Numbered from the stretch's first letter, positions 30,297-40,370 are shown. The stretch: DNA of 64,000 nt from Aliidiomarina sp. (GCF_022565475.1 NZ_JAIUMR010000003.1:1-64000); one strand, 5' to 3'. Notes: a model not told the origin generated them from the letters alone. Numbers and translations: made by a program.

Positions 30297-31446
30297 GCTC
30301 AGTGGTAGGCGCCGCTTCATTCACTAATAAGGCGATGGCCCCGTCGCCAGTGACATTACAAGCAGTACCAAAACTGTCTTGTGCCATATACAGAGCAATC
30401 ATCAAGGCAATGGCGGTTTCACCAAAGCCAAGCATCGAACCGAGTAGGCCGACTGCCGACATGACTGCGCCACCGGGAACGCCGGGTGCAGCAAGCATGA
30501 CAATACCGAGCATGAGGATAAATGGTAACACCGAAATGAATGATGGAATGGCTAACGAACCATGTAAAACCATCACCGCAACTGTGCAGCTAACGATCGT
30601 AATGGTGGAGCCCGCTAAATGCGTCGTTGCGCATAAGGGCACGGTAAAGTTCGCCACATCTTCATTAACGTCATTGTTTTTAGCGCATTGCAAGGTGACC
30701 GGAATTGTTGCCGCGCTCGACATGGTGCCGAGTGCAGTGAAGTAAGCAGGCAACATGTTTTTGATTAATCGGACAGGCGAAACACCGGCTTTCATGCCGG
30801 CAATCACAAACATGGAAACGATATAAATCCAATGTAAGCTGATGGCCAGGATGAGAATAATGCCGAAGGTTTTCAGGGTCGTAAACACCGTCCCTGCTGC
30901 GGCCATTTCAGCGAAAACACCGGCAATATAAAACGGTAACAATGGGATAATCACATTGACGAGCAGCAACTCAATAATGTCACGGCCTTGATCAGACAGG
31001 CTCTTGAGTTGTTGCGCTTGAGTCGCAGCAATACCTAAACCAAAAATGAATGCTAAGGCTAGTGCGGTCATGACGTTAAACAGTGGAGGAATATTCAGTT
31101 CGATATAAGGCGTTAGGGTCGTACCGACTAAACCTGCTACTTCGGTCGACTCAGTTGCTAACATGGGCACGACGAGTGCAGCGGCAAAAAAAGCGACAAT
31201 ACCGGCGATTATCGTCGATAAATAGGCGATCCCCAACGTTCGTCCGAGTAATTTCCCAGAGTTTTGCGGCAAACTTGCAATACCACTGGTAATAAAAAAC
31301 AAAATGAGTAGTGGGATGGTGAAGAAGAGTAATTGTCCAAACAGTACCTTAAAGGTGATTAAGAGATTACCGACCCAGTGCGGCGTGTACAGCCCGATAA
31401 AGGTACCGAGTACAATACCCGCGAGCAGTTTTAATATTAGTCCCAT
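30283..31446 (-). CDS. Dicarboxylate/amino acid:cation symporter (DAACS family)
   Basis: A 387-aa transporter of the GltP/DctA/SstT superfamily with about eight membrane helices and two re-entrant loops. The serine-rich HP1 region is at ALGTMSSAATIPVTLQCA, and the TM7/HP2 region is at CATTHLAGSTITIVSC and GVPGGAVMSAVGLLGSMLGFG. It imports C4-dicarboxylates or acidic or neutral amino acids with sodium or protons; the substrate is not readable. The short N terminus and 387-aa length suggest a compact form. It overlaps the next membrane gene. Confidence 0.88.
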   Translation of the reverse strand: MGLILKLLAGIVLGTFIGLYTPHWVGNLLITFKVLFGQLLFFTIPLLILFFITSGIASLPQNSGKLLGRTLGIAYLSTIIAGIVAFFAAALVVPMLATESTEVAGLVGTTLTPYIELNIPPLFNVMTALALAFIFGLGIAATQAQQLKSLSDQGRDIIELLLVNVIIPLLPFYIAGVFAEMAAAGTVFTTLKTFGIILILAISLHWIYIVSMFVIAGMKAGVSPVRLIKNMLPAYFTALGTMSSAATIPVTLQCAKNNDVNEDVANFTVPLCATTHLAGSTITIVSCTVAVMVLHGSLAIPSFISVLPFILMLGIVMLAAPGVPGGAVMSAVGLLGSMLGFGETAIALMIALYMAQDSFGTACNVTGDGAIALLVNEAAPTTEHEPS

Positions 31447-31563
31447 GATGATGTCTCGTTGTTATTATTCGCTAATAAGCGGATTAGAATGTAGCTGCTT
31501 TCTTACGTTACCTTGAGCGCGATAATAGCACAATCCTTTATTCAGGTGAGGTCTGCGTCACCG

Positions 31564-32430
31564 CTAGCGCAGCGGTTGACGAACAAGCGATTCGGCAATA
31601 AATCGGGCACCCGCATTCAAGCCTTGGGCATAACCCATGTTTAATGAATCTAGGTCGGTTGTGAAGCGTGACACCGGAAAGTTTTGTGGTGGCGCGATAA
31701 TATTAATTTGACAATCATCAGGAGGAGTCGCAATAAAGTCCAGCGCGGCATTATATTGATCCGTTCTGCGTGTAACTGCATCGAATAAGGCCGGATAATC
31801 AGCGAACAGCGGTTTCAGTAGATTCGGAAAACGAGCGGGTTTCTTCTTGAAGCCCAGTGGCTGCGACAGGATCACCGTAAGACGACGCGCGCCTTGCTCA
31901 TAGGCGTGAATCACCGGAATTGAATCCGCCAGTCCACCGTCGGTCATGGGTTCGTCGTTAATCGGCGGAAAGTCGCGAAACACCACAGGCATCGCACAGG
32001 ATGCGGGAAACAAGTCGTTCATATTCTCTTCATCGACCAAGTGGTAACACGGCTTGCCAGTGACAATACTGGTGGTCACCACGGTTAAAGGGATACCTCG
32101 AGTTTTAAAGCGCTCAAGATCCATCGGTAATTCGGCGACCGAGGTATGCCAAAGCCAACTAACGTCGCAAAAATGACCGCCTTTTAAGTAACGACGAATA
32201 TTCATAAATTCGTCGCGGCGGGCGTGGTCAGTGATAACTCGGTAACTTCGTTTGCGCGCGCCGGACAAATATCCGATGGCATTGGTGGAGCCTGCGGAAA
32301 CACCAATGACGTGTTGAAATGGATAGAAGTTTTCGTCGATGAAGGCATCGAGCACACCAGCGGCAAAGATGCCACGCATAGCACCACCTTCCACAACCAA
32401 GGTGTGGTGGTCGAGATCATTGCGTGCCAT
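31564..32430 (-). CDS. Patatin-like phospholipase
   Basis: A 288-aa patatin-fold acyl hydrolase. The oxyanion hole is LVVEGGAMRGIFAAGVLDAF, the nucleophile elbow is IGVSAGSTNAIG (GxSxG, Ser about residue 45), and the catalytic aspartate is in DGGLADSIPV. It resembles E. coli YjjU. There is no signal peptide, so it acts in the cytoplasm or on the inner membrane. AGGAGG precedes the ATG. It is a single gene divergent from the arsenic operon. Confidence 0.9.
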   Translation of the reverse strand: MARNDLDHHTLVVEGGAMRGIFAAGVLDAFIDENFYPFQHVIGVSAGSTNAIGYLSGARKRSYRVITDHARRDEFMNIRRYLKGGHFCDVSWLWHTSVAELPMDLERFKTRGIPLTVVTTSIVTGKPCYHLVDEENMNDLFPASCAMPVVFRDFPPINDEPMTDGGLADSIPVIHAYEQGARRLTVILSQPLGFKKKPARFPNLLKPLFADYPALFDAVTRRTDQYNAALDFIATPPDDCQINIIAPPQNFPVSRFTTDLDSLNMGYAQGLNAGARFIAESLVRQPLR

Positions 32431-32517
32431 AGCTCCTCCTTACAACCGAAACGACGATTCAATCTTATTTCATGATGGCGGTTAATGTCGGCTATTTCCA
32501 GTGAGTTTAGAGAAATA

Positions 32518-32546
32518 TTGCTTTCAGAAGAGGTTCGTTTTACTAT
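32518..32546 (+). promoter_or_regulatory. Promoter of the arsenic operon
   Basis: TTGCTT (32518-32523) and TACTAT (32541-32546) have a 17-nt spacer. The -10 box abuts an ArsR-like palindrome. Confidence 0.6.
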
Positions 32547-32566
32547 ATATACGGTTTTCCATATGT
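32547..32566 (+). promoter_or_regulatory. Putative ArsR operator
   Basis: ATATACGG and CCATATGT flank a 4-nt centre as an imperfect palindrome directly after the -10 box and 14 nt before the fused arsC-arsR gene. The position fits autorepression by the encoded ArsR domain, which is inference. Confidence 0.5.
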
Positions 32567-32579
32567 ATGGTGTTCGGGT

Positions 32580-33323
32580 ATGGTGACGAAAGTATTATTT
32601 TTGTGTACGGCGAATTCAGCGCGGTCAATTATGGCCGAAGCATTGATGCGCCAATTTGGCGGTGATGACGTTGAAGTTGCGAGTGCTGGAACCGAGCCGG
32701 GCATGATTTCCGCCGGCGCTATGACCGCGCTACAAGACTTTCAATTGGATACAAAAGGGCTGCAATCAAAGTCACTCGACGATGTGAACGTGAGTGAATT
32801 TGATTATGTGATTAGTCTCTGTGACCGTGCTCGCACCGAATGCCAAGCGAGTTTCGCTGGGCAAAATTTCATTGCATGGGACTTTCCTGACCCGGTGCAA
32901 AGTAATAACCCCAATGCATTTAAGCAGACGCTGCACGAGCTCAGTGAGCGGATTCGCATGTTTCTGCTGATTTTGCGCAAGCGTCAATCCGAACCGCACC
33001 TGTTTAATAGCCCCGCTGAGCTCTTTAAAGTGCTGGCCGACCCATTGCGCCTCACCATGATGATGCATCTCGTGGCGTCTGCTGAATTATGTGTCTGTGA
33101 TTTGGTTGAGCGCACCGGCATGTCACAGCCAAAGGTGTCCCGGCATTTGGCGCAACTGCGCGAATACGGTTTGTTGCTTGACCGTAAGGAAGAGCGGTGG
33201 GTGTATTACCGGCTCAATCCGGCGATGCCCGACTGGATGCGGCATGTAATTCAAATTAGCGCCACCCATAACCCTCAATTTATTGAAACAACCGAGAAGG
33301 AGTCAGTATGTCCGTCAACGTAG
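32580..33323 (+). CDS. Fused arsenate reductase (ArsC) and ArsR repressor
   Basis: A 247-aa two-domain protein. Residues 1-about 135 are a low-molecular-weight phosphatase-type ArsC with the CX5R loop C9TANSAR15 and the redox pair Cys81/Cys88 ([10 protein letters not shown]), as in thioredoxin-coupled ArsC. Residues about 145-225 are an ArsR winged helix ([17 protein letters not shown]) with the As(III)-binding motif ELCVCDL (Cys171, Cys173) and recognition helix [12 protein letters not shown]. One protein can thus reduce arsenate and sense arsenite. It overlaps the downstream GAPDH gene by 16 nt. The ATG at 32580 follows the predicted operator. Confidence 0.93.
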   Translation: MVTKVLFLCTANSARSIMAEALMRQFGGDDVEVASAGTEPGMISAGAMTALQDFQLDTKGLQSKSLDDVNVSEFDYVISLCDRARTECQASFAGQNFIAWDFPDPVQSNNPNAFKQTLHELSERIRMFLLILRKRQSEPHLFNSPAELFKVLADPLRLTMMMHLVASAELCVCDLVERTGMSQPKVSRHLAQLREYGLLLDRKEERWVYYRLNPAMPDWMRHVIQISATHNPQFIETTEKESVCPST

Positions 33324-34309
33324 GTATTAATGGTTTAGGACGAATTGGTCGTTTAGCGCTGCGTATTCTCGCAGAGCACCCAAGCTTAAATGTGGTTGCG
33401 GTTAACGACCCAGGCGGACATGCAGAAACGTTTGCTCATTTATTGAATTTCGACTCAGTTCACGGCATTTGGCAGCACGAAGCGCGAGCGGAAGGTCAGT
33501 CGATTGTGGTGAATGGCCAAGCCATGCGTTTTTCTCAAAACAAGACCATCGCCGAAACCGATTGGAGTGACTGTGATGTGGTCCTTGAAGCATCAGGTAA
33601 GATGAAGACGGTTGCCATTTTGCAAGATTATCTGAAGCAGGGCGTCAAACGCGTTGTGGTTTCGGCGCCAGTGAAAGAAGCGGGTGCATTGAATGTGGTG
33701 ATGGGCGTGAACGATCACTTATATGACCCAGCCCAGCACCCAATAGTGACCGCAGCCTCTTGTACCACCAACTGCTTGGCACCGGTGGTGAAAGTGTTGA
33801 TGGAAAATATCGGCATTAAACATGGTTCCATGACCACGATTCATGACCTCACCAATACCCAAAGTATTCTCGACGCGCCACATAAAGACCTGCGTCGAGC
33901 GCGTGCCTGTGGCATGAACCTGATTCCAACGTCGACGGGTTCAGCAACCGCTATTATTGAAATTTTCCCAGAGCTTAAAGGCCGAATTGATGGCCATGCC
34001 GTGCGCGTTCCGCTTGCCAATGCGTCGTTAACCGATTGCGTGTTTGAGGTTGAACGTGCAACAACCGCCGAAGAAGTGAATGGTTGGATGAAAGCTGCGG
34101 CTGATGGCGAGCTAAAAGGCATTCTTGGCTACGAAGAGCGTCCGCTCGTGTCCATGGACTATAAAACCGATCCACGCTCGAGCATTGTTGACGCGCTGTC
34201 GACGAAAGTCATTAACGACACCCATGTGAAAATTTACGCATGGTATGACAATGAGTGGGGTTATGCGAACCGCACGGTTGAACTGATGGCGAAGGTGGCT
34301 GGATGCTAG
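33308..34309 (+). CDS. Arsenic-operon glyceraldehyde-3-phosphate dehydrogenase
   Basis: A 333-aa GAPDH with NAD site [17 protein letters not shown], catalytic [11 protein letters not shown], and the C-terminal [16 protein letters not shown]. In arsJ operons such a GAPDH makes 1-arseno-3-phosphoglycerate from arsenate and G3P, which ArsJ exports. The overlaps with arsC-arsR (16 nt) and arsJ (7 nt) show translational coupling and argue against a glycolytic housekeeping role. AAGGAG precedes the ATG. Confidence 0.93.
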   Translation: MSVNVGINGLGRIGRLALRILAEHPSLNVVAVNDPGGHAETFAHLLNFDSVHGIWQHEARAEGQSIVVNGQAMRFSQNKTIAETDWSDCDVVLEASGKMKTVAILQDYLKQGVKRVVVSAPVKEAGALNVVMGVNDHLYDPAQHPIVTAASCTTNCLAPVVKVLMENIGIKHGSMTTIHDLTNTQSILDAPHKDLRRARACGMNLIPTSTGSATAIIEIFPELKGRIDGHAVRVPLANASLTDCVFEVERATTAEEVNGWMKAAADGELKGILGYEERPLVSMDYKTDPRSSIVDALSTKVINDTHVKIYAWYDNEWGYANRTVELMAKVAGC

Positions 34310-35499
34310 CAAAACTGTCACCGGCTATTCGGCAATATTTGCTGGTGACCGGTAACTATTGGGCATTTACCTTGACGGACGGCGCGTTGCGCATGCTGGT
34401 GGTGCTCCACTTTTACCAGCTTGGTTACAACGCGCTCGAAGTCGCCATGCTCTTTGTATTTTATGAGTTCTTTGGGGTGGTCACCAATTTGGTTGGGGGC
34501 TATCTTGGCGCGCGCTTTGGTTTGAATCGCACCATGAACATTGGTTTGGGCTTGCAAATTTTAGCTTTGGTCATGTTACTCGTGCCCGCAGCTTGGTTAA
34601 CGGTCGCCTGGGTCATGGTCGCCCAAGCAATATCTGGCATTGCCAAAGACCTGAATAAAATGAGTGCTAAAAGTACCATTAAGTTATTGGTGCCCGACCA
34701 ACAGCAAGGTCAGCTTTATCGTTGGGTGGCGATTTTAACGGGCTCCAAGAACACCTTAAAAGGCGTCGGTTTCTTCCTCGGTGGACTGCTATTAACCTTA
34801 CTTGGCTTCCAAGGCGCGGTATTGGCGATGGCACTGATGTTGCTTGCGGTCTGGATGGGTAGTTTAGTTTTTCTGAAAAAGGACGCGGGCAAAGCGAAAG
34901 CCAAACCGAAGTTTAATGAGCTTTTTTCGAAGAGCTCCGCAATTAACCGCTTGTCGCTTGCGCGTTTTTTCTTGTTCGGCGCGCGTGACGTGTGGTTTGT
35001 GGTGGCGTTGCCAGTTTTTCTTGCAAGCCAGCTCGGTTGGAGTAGCTGGCAAGTGGGGAGCTTTTTGGCGCTGTGGGTCATTGGTTATGGGTTTGTGCAA
35101 GGTATAGCACCAAAATTGACGGCAAGCGGCGTCGGTCGGCAGCAAGCTGCCGGTTGGAATTTGGTGTTAGCGTTAAGTCCGCTGTTGTTAGCCATAGCGC
35201 TTTGGCAGCAAGCACCGGTAGCCGCGAGTATTATGATTGGGCTGGGTATTTTTGGCGTCTTATTTGCGGTTAATTCGTCACTGCATAGTTATTTGATTGT
35301 GGCTTATTCGCGTGCCGACGGCGTGTCTTTAGATGTTGGCTTCTATTATATGGCGAATGCGGGCGGCCGCTTGCTTGGCACAGTGTTGTCGGGTTGGGTC
35401 TATCTACAATGGGGGCTGGAAGCCTGCTTGGTGATATCCGCTGTGATGCTGGCGCTGTCGACACTGACCATTCGAACTTTACCACAACGAGAGCAGTAG
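34303..35499 (+). CDS. arsJ: Organoarsenical exporter ArsJ (MFS)
   Basis: A 398-aa major-facilitator protein with about 12 helices. It starts [42 protein letters not shown] and has [21 protein letters not shown], which I recognise as typical of ArsJ. ArsJ exports 1-arseno-3-phosphoglycerate, which then breaks down outside to release arsenate. It overlaps the GAPDH gene by 7 nt and ends at a large hairpin. Confidence 0.93.
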   Translation: MLAKLSPAIRQYLLVTGNYWAFTLTDGALRMLVVLHFYQLGYNALEVAMLFVFYEFFGVVTNLVGGYLGARFGLNRTMNIGLGLQILALVMLLVPAAWLTVAWVMVAQAISGIAKDLNKMSAKSTIKLLVPDQQQGQLYRWVAILTGSKNTLKGVGFFLGGLLLTLLGFQGAVLAMALMLLAVWMGSLVFLKKDAGKAKAKPKFNELFSKSSAINRLSLARFFLFGARDVWFVVALPVFLASQLGWSSWQVGSFLALWVIGYGFVQGIAPKLTASGVGRQQAAGWNLVLALSPLLLAIALWQQAPVAASIMIGLGIFGVLFAVNSSLHSYLIVAYSRADGVSLDVGFYYMANAGGRLLGTVLSGWVYLQWGLEACLVISAVMLALSTLTIRTLPQREQ

Positions 35500-35511
35500 T
35501 TCGGTTTACCA

Positions 35512-35565
35512 CGTTCAGAATAAACAACAAAGCCCCTCGCGGGGCTTTGTTGTTTATTCTGAACG
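35512..35565. terminator. Bidirectional terminator with 25-bp perfect arms
   Basis: Perfect arms 35512-35536 and 35541-35565 with a TCGC loop. The GC-rich tip (AAGCCCC/GGGGCTT) is followed by TTGTTGTTT on either strand. The right arm contains the last codons and the stop codon of the convergent DUF2959 gene. Confidence 0.92.
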
Positions 35566-36201
35566 GAAACGCGCTATGAACGCTTCTGACTCGGCAATGG
35601 CCTCTTGCATTTGACTAATTAACGACGATACATCGCTTTCAATTTGCCCTAATTCACCACGCAATGCACCAATGGCTTGGGCGTTGAGGTTATGCTTCAG
35701 GAACAACACTTGATCGTTAAAGGCGGTCAAAACCGGCTCCATGCGCGATTCTGCGCGACGCATTTGCTGGATTAAGGTGTCGTACTGACGCTCGGTATCG
35801 CGAAGCTGCTGTTCGCTTTGGCGGCGTAAACTGTCGCTACTGTATTCACGCAGTTCTCGCTCCCATTCGCGAAAGAGATCGCGAGCCACGGTTTCAATAT
35901 CCCGAATGCGCTGACTGACACGGTCTGCAGAATCTTTGCTTTGATCATAAGCGCGCGACAAGTTGTTGTAGGTGCGAGAAAGCTCACTTTCCGGCACATT
36001 TACAACCGACTGAAACTGCTCCAGCGCATTGGCAAAGGTTTCTTGCGCATCCGCCTGCGCGTCGCGTGCATTTTCGACGCGGCTGACGAGGATGTCACGC
36101 TTTTCATAACCAAAGCGCTCCATCGTGTTGTAGTAAACGCTGCTACAGGCACTGAGTGTCAAGACCAGTGCTGTAAGAATGACTATCTGTGTGGTTCGCA
36201 T
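35554..36201 (-). CDS. DUF2959 lipoprotein
   Basis: A 215-aa protein with a lipobox (LSAC, Cys19) and a mature part that is almost wholly coiled coil (about 45-205). It begins SSVYYNTMERFGYEKRDILVSRVENARDAQ, the DUF2959 signature. Members are probably attached to a membrane facing the periplasm; the function is unknown. The 3' end lies in the arm of the terminator shared with arsJ. It follows acr3 by 37 nt, but whether it belongs to arsenic resistance is unclear. Confidence 0.88.
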   Translation of the reverse strand: MRTTQIVILTALVLTLSACSSVYYNTMERFGYEKRDILVSRVENARDAQADAQETFANALEQFQSVVNVPESELSRTYNNLSRAYDQSKDSADRVSQRIRDIETVARDLFREWERELREYSSDSLRRQSEQQLRDTERQYDTLIQQMRRAESRMEPVLTAFNDQVLFLKHNLNAQAIGALRGELGQIESDVSSLISQMQEAIAESEAFIARFRSE

Positions 36202-36238
36202 AGCACGCTCCGTAGTGTTGCGACTGGACTACAGTTAA

Positions 36239-37339
36239 CTATAGTCGGTTTTGTGATGAAGCCACGGTTTTTGGTTGCTCGTCAGGAAAGTAGCCCCGCG
36301 TTTTGTTCGCAAACCGGACTAACGCCAGCATGAGCGGCACTTCGACTAAGACACCAACAACGGTTGCCAGTGCCGCACCCGACTGCAGACCAAAGAGGGC
36401 AATTGCAACAGCAACGGCGAGTTCAAAGAAGTTGCTTGCGCCTATCATACCCGCTGGTGCGGCAACGCAATGCGGTACCCGCCAAAGTTTCGCCCAACCG
36501 TAAGCGATAGCAAAGATTAAGATGGTTTGAATAATCAAGGGCACAGCAATTAAAGCAATGTGTAGAGGGTTCGACAGAATGACGTCGCCTTGAAATGCAA
36601 AAAGCAAAACTAGAGTGATGATTAAGCCGATTGGAGTTATTGGGCCAACGCGTTTGAGAAACACATTTTGAAACCAGTCTAAACCATGACGCTTGATCAT
36701 ACTTTTGCGCACCAAGTAGCCAGCAGTCAGCGGAATAACGATGTACAACAAGACCGAGAGTAGCACCGTGTCCCACGGCACTTGAATATTCGAAATTCCC
36801 AGCAGTAAGACGACAATCGGCGCAAATGCCACCAACATAATCAGATCATTGAGCGCGACTTGTACCAGCGTGTAGGCGGCATCACCACGGGTTAGATAGC
36901 TCCAGACAAATACCATAGCGGTACACGGCGCCGCGCCAAGCAAAATAGCACCCGCTAAGTATTCGCGGGCAGTCGCAGCGGGCAACAGAGGCTCAAATAC
37001 GACCATAAAGAAAAACCAAGCCACGGCAAACATGGTAAATGGTTTAATCAGCCAGTTCACCGTGGTGGTAATGACTAATCCCTTCGGTTGTCGACGCACA
37101 CCTTTAATCGAGGCAAAGTCGATTTGCAACATCATCGGGAAAATCATCGCCCAAATCAGGATCGCCACCGGAATGGATACCTGCGCATATTCAAAGCGCG
37201 ACAGTGTTTCTGGCACACTCGGGGCAAATTGACCAATTAAAACGCCAGCAACAATCGCTAAAGCCACCCAAACTGAGAGGAAACGCTCAAATAGGCCCAT
37301 GCCTTCGGCAGTGGATGGTGCTTGATCAACCTTGGTCAT
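36239..37339 (-). CDS. acr3: Acr3 arsenite efflux permease
   Basis: A 366-aa, ten-helix permease of the Acr3 (BASS-related) family. The functional cysteine is in LGAAPCTAMVFVWSYL, and LNDLIMLVAFAPIVVLLLGI and MIGASNFFELAVAVAIALFG are the conserved helices 5 and 9. It expels arsenite as an antiporter. It works downstream of the ArsC domain of the fused protein encoded on the other strand. It lies between the flavin reductase (73 nt upstream) and DUF2959. Confidence 0.95.
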   Translation of the reverse strand: MTKVDQAPSTAEGMGLFERFLSVWVALAIVAGVLIGQFAPSVPETLSRFEYAQVSIPVAILIWAMIFPMMLQIDFASIKGVRRQPKGLVITTTVNWLIKPFTMFAVAWFFFMVVFEPLLPAATAREYLAGAILLGAAPCTAMVFVWSYLTRGDAAYTLVQVALNDLIMLVAFAPIVVLLLGISNIQVPWDTVLLSVLLYIVIPLTAGYLVRKSMIKRHGLDWFQNVFLKRVGPITPIGLIITLVLLFAFQGDVILSNPLHIALIAVPLIIQTILIFAIAYGWAKLWRVPHCVAAPAGMIGASNFFELAVAVAIALFGLQSGAALATVVGVLVEVPLMLALVRFANKTRGYFPDEQPKTVASSQNRL

Positions 37340-37412
37340 GTGCAGTACTCCTGTTTCTCAGTGCAAAGCGTAAATTAAAAGTTTCAGAGGGCTTTAGGAA
37401 CGAATCGATGCT

Positions 37413-38084
37413 TTAGTTTTTCTCTGGCGCATTACGTTGGCTCGGACTTTGTTTAAAGTTATCAATCAATTGGTGTGGATCTTTTGCTTGGCGTTGGTTG
37501 CTTGCTGCTTCGCTCCACCACTGCAATTGTAAGAAAGTACGGTTCAGGTAGCTATCCCAACGTTCGGTATCATGCACAGTTGCCAGATAGTCACCTTGAT
37601 CGTTGAACACCTCTTGTGCCTTCGGAAGGTGGATCATCGCTGAAACCGGTAAACAACCAAGTTCACTTAAGAATGTCCGCATGTTCACAGCGGCCCGAGC
37701 GCCACCCCATTGACCCGCTGAATACGTGACAATTGCACTTGGTTTGTATGAGAAAAGTGAGGCACCGAAATGGTTAAGTAGGTTGGCGAGCGCTGGACTC
37801 ATTGAGTGATTATATTCTGGGCTAATCATTACATAAGCGTCTGCAGCTGAAATTTTATCAGCTAACTTACTCAGTGCGTCAGGCACAGTCTGGCTTGAAT
37901 AAGAAAAATGCGGCTTGAATACAGGCTCTAGTTTCACGTCAAGTGGGTCAATGACTTCAATGCGGCTGTTCGGGAAATTGGCTTTTAATATCCGCTTACA
38001 GGCAAATGCAACACGTTCACCTAAGCGAGCCGGGCGAGGCGGTGTACTTTCGCGAACACTGCCTAAAAAAATTAAAATGTTCAT
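37413..38084 (-). CDS. NADPH-dependent FMN reductase family protein
   Basis: A 223-aa flavodoxin-fold reductase. The phosphate loop is LGSVRESTPPRPARLGERVA, and MISPEYNHSMSPALANLLNHFG and TYSAGQWGGARAAVNMRTFLSELG complete the family pattern. It is not ArsH, whose N terminus and LLYGSLRxRSxS motif differ. It stands 43 nt after mnmE and 73 nt before acr3, so it may be read with either. A role in arsenic redox chemistry is possible but unproven. Confidence 0.85.
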   Translation of the reverse strand: MNILIFLGSVRESTPPRPARLGERVAFACKRILKANFPNSRIEVIDPLDVKLEPVFKPHFSYSSQTVPDALSKLADKISAADAYVMISPEYNHSMSPALANLLNHFGASLFSYKPSAIVTYSAGQWGGARAAVNMRTFLSELGCLPVSAMIHLPKAQEVFNDQGDYLATVHDTERWDSYLNRTFLQLQWWSEAASNQRQAKDPHQLIDNFKQSPSQRNAPEKN

Positions 38085-38127
38085 TGGGCCTACCTTTTCG
38101 CTTTGTTAATGTCTGATGGTAAGCGAC

Positions 38128-39528
38128 CTACTTCCCGATGCAGAAGCTGCCAAAAATCTTGCCGAGTAGGTCGTCACTGGTGAACTCACCCGTAATCTCA
38201 TTGAGATGGTGCTGAGCGAGACGCAGCTCCTCGGCAAGTAATTCACCAGCCAAGTAGCCTTCGAGTTGCTCTTTACCTGCATAGAGGTGGCTTTTGGCCC
38301 GCTCAATGGCATCGAGGTGGCGGCGACGTGCCATAAAGCCACCTTCCATATTCGCGTTGAAGCCCATGCACGCTTTTAAGTGTTCGCGTAAGTGCTCGAT
38401 GCCTTGTCCAGTGGCAGCGGACAAGGAAATAACGGGAACACCTTGGTTTTCTTGATAGCCAGCGGCGTAACCGGTTTGGTCGATTTTGTTACGGATGACG
38501 CTAAACGGTAGGTGCTCTGGCAGACGGGCGAAAAACTCCGGCCAAATATCGTCTGGGTGGATGGCATTGGTTTCGGTACTGTCGACCATGAAGAGCACGC
38601 GGTCGGCTTGTTCAATTTCGGCCCAAGCACGTTCGATACCAATTTGCTCGACTTTGTCGGGGCTTTCGCGCAGACCTGCGGTGTCGATGATATGCAGCGG
38701 CATACCATCGATTTGAATGTGCTCACGCAAAACATCCCGGGTGGTGCCAGCGATGTCGGTGACAATGGCGGATTCGCGGCCGGCTAGGGCATTCAACAGG
38801 GACGATTTGCCAGCATTCGGCCGACCGGCGATGACGACACGCATACCTTCGCGCAGCAAGCTGCCTTGTTTGGCTTGCTGCTCGACACTCAGTAAGTTGG
38901 TAATGATTTGTTCGAGGTCGTTAGCAATTTTACCGTCACTTAGGAAGTCGACCTCCTCGTCGGGAAAGTCGATTGCCGCTTCAACGTACATGCGTAAATG
39001 AATGACCGAGTCGACCAGCTGGTCGATTTTAAACGAGAACTCGCCTTGTAGGCTTTGCAACGCCATGCGAGCGGCTTGTTCTGACGTGGTATCAATAAGA
39101 TCTGCAATCGCTTCGGCTTGCGCTAAGTCGAGTTTGTCATTTAAGAATGCACGTTCGCTAAATTCGCCAGGGCGGGCTAAACGTGCTTTGCCAGTAGCTA
39201 ATATCGCTTTAATCAGCATATCGATAACAACAGGGCCGCCGTGACCCTGAAGTTCAAGGATGTCTTCGCCAGTAAATGAATTCGGGCCTTGAAAGAATAA
39301 AGCGATGCCCTTGTCGAGTAGTTGACCGTCGGTGTCGTTAAACTCTGTATAGTCAGCGTATCGAGGCTTAGGACAATAACCTAGTAGTGCGGTGGCGATT
39401 GCTTTGGCGTCGCTACCGCTGACACGGACTATCCCGACACCGCCTTTACCGGGCGGAGTAGCTTGGGCGACGATGGTGTCGTCGTTACTAAAACTTTCAG
39501 TTTGGGTAATGGTGCTCAAATTGCTCAT
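38128..39528 (-). CDS. mnmE: tRNA modification GTPase MnmE (TrmE)
   Basis: A 466-aa G-protein. The N-terminal folate-binding domain ([22 protein letters not shown]), the inserted G domain with [27 protein letters not shown] and NKID, and the C-terminal motif CIGK with the catalytic Cys are all intact. It partners MnmG in wobble-uridine modification. Its start overlaps the 3' end of the upstream solute-binding gene by 32 nt. Confidence 0.98.
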   Translation of the reverse strand: MSNLSTITQTESFSNDDTIVAQATPPGKGGVGIVRVSGSDAKAIATALLGYCPKPRYADYTEFNDTDGQLLDKGIALFFQGPNSFTGEDILELQGHGGPVVIDMLIKAILATGKARLARPGEFSERAFLNDKLDLAQAEAIADLIDTTSEQAARMALQSLQGEFSFKIDQLVDSVIHLRMYVEAAIDFPDEEVDFLSDGKIANDLEQIITNLLSVEQQAKQGSLLREGMRVVIAGRPNAGKSSLLNALAGRESAIVTDIAGTTRDVLREHIQIDGMPLHIIDTAGLRESPDKVEQIGIERAWAEIEQADRVLFMVDSTETNAIHPDDIWPEFFARLPEHLPFSVIRNKIDQTGYAAGYQENQGVPVISLSAATGQGIEHLREHLKACMGFNANMEGGFMARRRHLDAIERAKSHLYAGKEQLEGYLAGELLAEELRLAQHHLNEITGEFTSDDLLGKIFGSFCIGK

Positions 39529-40249
39529 CGTTGTCCTGTAAAGCAGCCTGCTGCAATTGTCGCTCGCTGATGACTTGCCACAACGAGGCTTGCAACGGTT
39601 GCACGAGGTCTGCGTGTTTTTGATGCAAGTAATGATAGAGCAAAAAGGTTTCTAAATCAGGTGTTAATCGATGAACTGACGTGATGTTCAATTGCTCGAG
39701 GACTTGTTCAGTTTCAAAACCAGGTAATACGGCCACATCGGAGCGTCCGGACAAAATGCGTTGAATGCTTTGTTCGATACTGCCAACCTCATTAAATGGA
39801 ATATCACCAAGACGATCGGCGACGGTGTGCATACCGCGAACAGTGTCGATACGTAGTCCACGTAAAGACTCCCAACTGGTAATTTCCAAATTGGTGCGCG
39901 TGGTGAATACTGACGTATACACTGGAAAAATAGACGGCTCGATGCGGATTAAATTAGCCAATGCAGTACTTGCTTCTTCGGTACGGGCGAGTTCGGCGTC
40001 AATAATTCGGCCGCGATTTGCTTCGTATTCGCTACGTTCATAAGGCAAGGTCACAAGCTCGGCGGTAACGCCGATGCGCCGATAGGCTTCTTGAATAATC
40101 TCGAAGGTTGGATGGTGCTTTTGAATTCCGTGCAAGGTACCGATACGAATGGTTTTCGTATCGTCGGCGACAACAGGTTGCGATATCCATGTCACGAGGA
40201 GTATGAGCATCGAGAGTCGCACAAGTGAAGAAAGATCCATCTTTAACAT
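39497..40249 (-). CDS. Periplasmic solute-binding-like protein
   Basis: A 250-aa protein from the ATG at 40249; the frame is open to 40354 without a ribosome site, and the ATG at 40240 is an alternative. A signal peptide ([21 protein letters not shown]) is followed by a family-3-type binding fold: [28 protein letters not shown], then [17 protein letters not shown], and [20 protein letters not shown]. These proteins usually bind amino acids or act as sensor modules; no permease or ATPase is adjacent. It overlaps mnmE by 32 nt. Confidence 0.8.
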   Translation of the reverse strand: MLKMDLSSLVRLSMLILLVTWISQPVVADDTKTIRIGTLHGIQKHHPTFEIIQEAYRRIGVTAELVTLPYERSEYEANRGRIIDAELARTEEASTALANLIRIEPSIFPVYTSVFTTRTNLEITSWESLRGLRIDTVRGMHTVADRLGDIPFNEVGSIEQSIQRILSGRSDVAVLPGFETEQVLEQLNITSVHRLTPDLETFLLYHYLHQKHADLVQPLQASLWQVISERQLQQAALQDNDEQFEHHYPN

Positions 40250-40328
40250 AGGGGCACCGTTTCCGTAGGGGCATGACGTTAAATAGTTTAAGTCTCTAAT
40301 ATAGTCTTTATTTTGCACGACACCAAGC

Positions 40329-40370
40329 AAAAAGCCCTCAATAATTGTAAGCAAATATTGAGGGCTTTTT
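40329..40370. terminator. Bidirectional terminator after yidC
   Basis: AAAAAGCCCTCAATA and TATTGAGGGCTTTTT form a perfect 15-bp inverted repeat with a 12-nt loop. It serves yidC transcription on the minus strand. Confidence 0.9.

Noticed and set aside
33308-34309. Reading the GAPDH as the glycolytic housekeeping enzyme
   Set aside because: It overlaps the arsenic regulator and arsJ on both sides, which fits the arsenate-specific role described for arsJ operons.
37413-38084. ArsH organoarsenical oxidase
   Set aside because: The N terminus and phosphate-loop sequence are those of general FMN reductases, and the ArsH-typical motif is missing.
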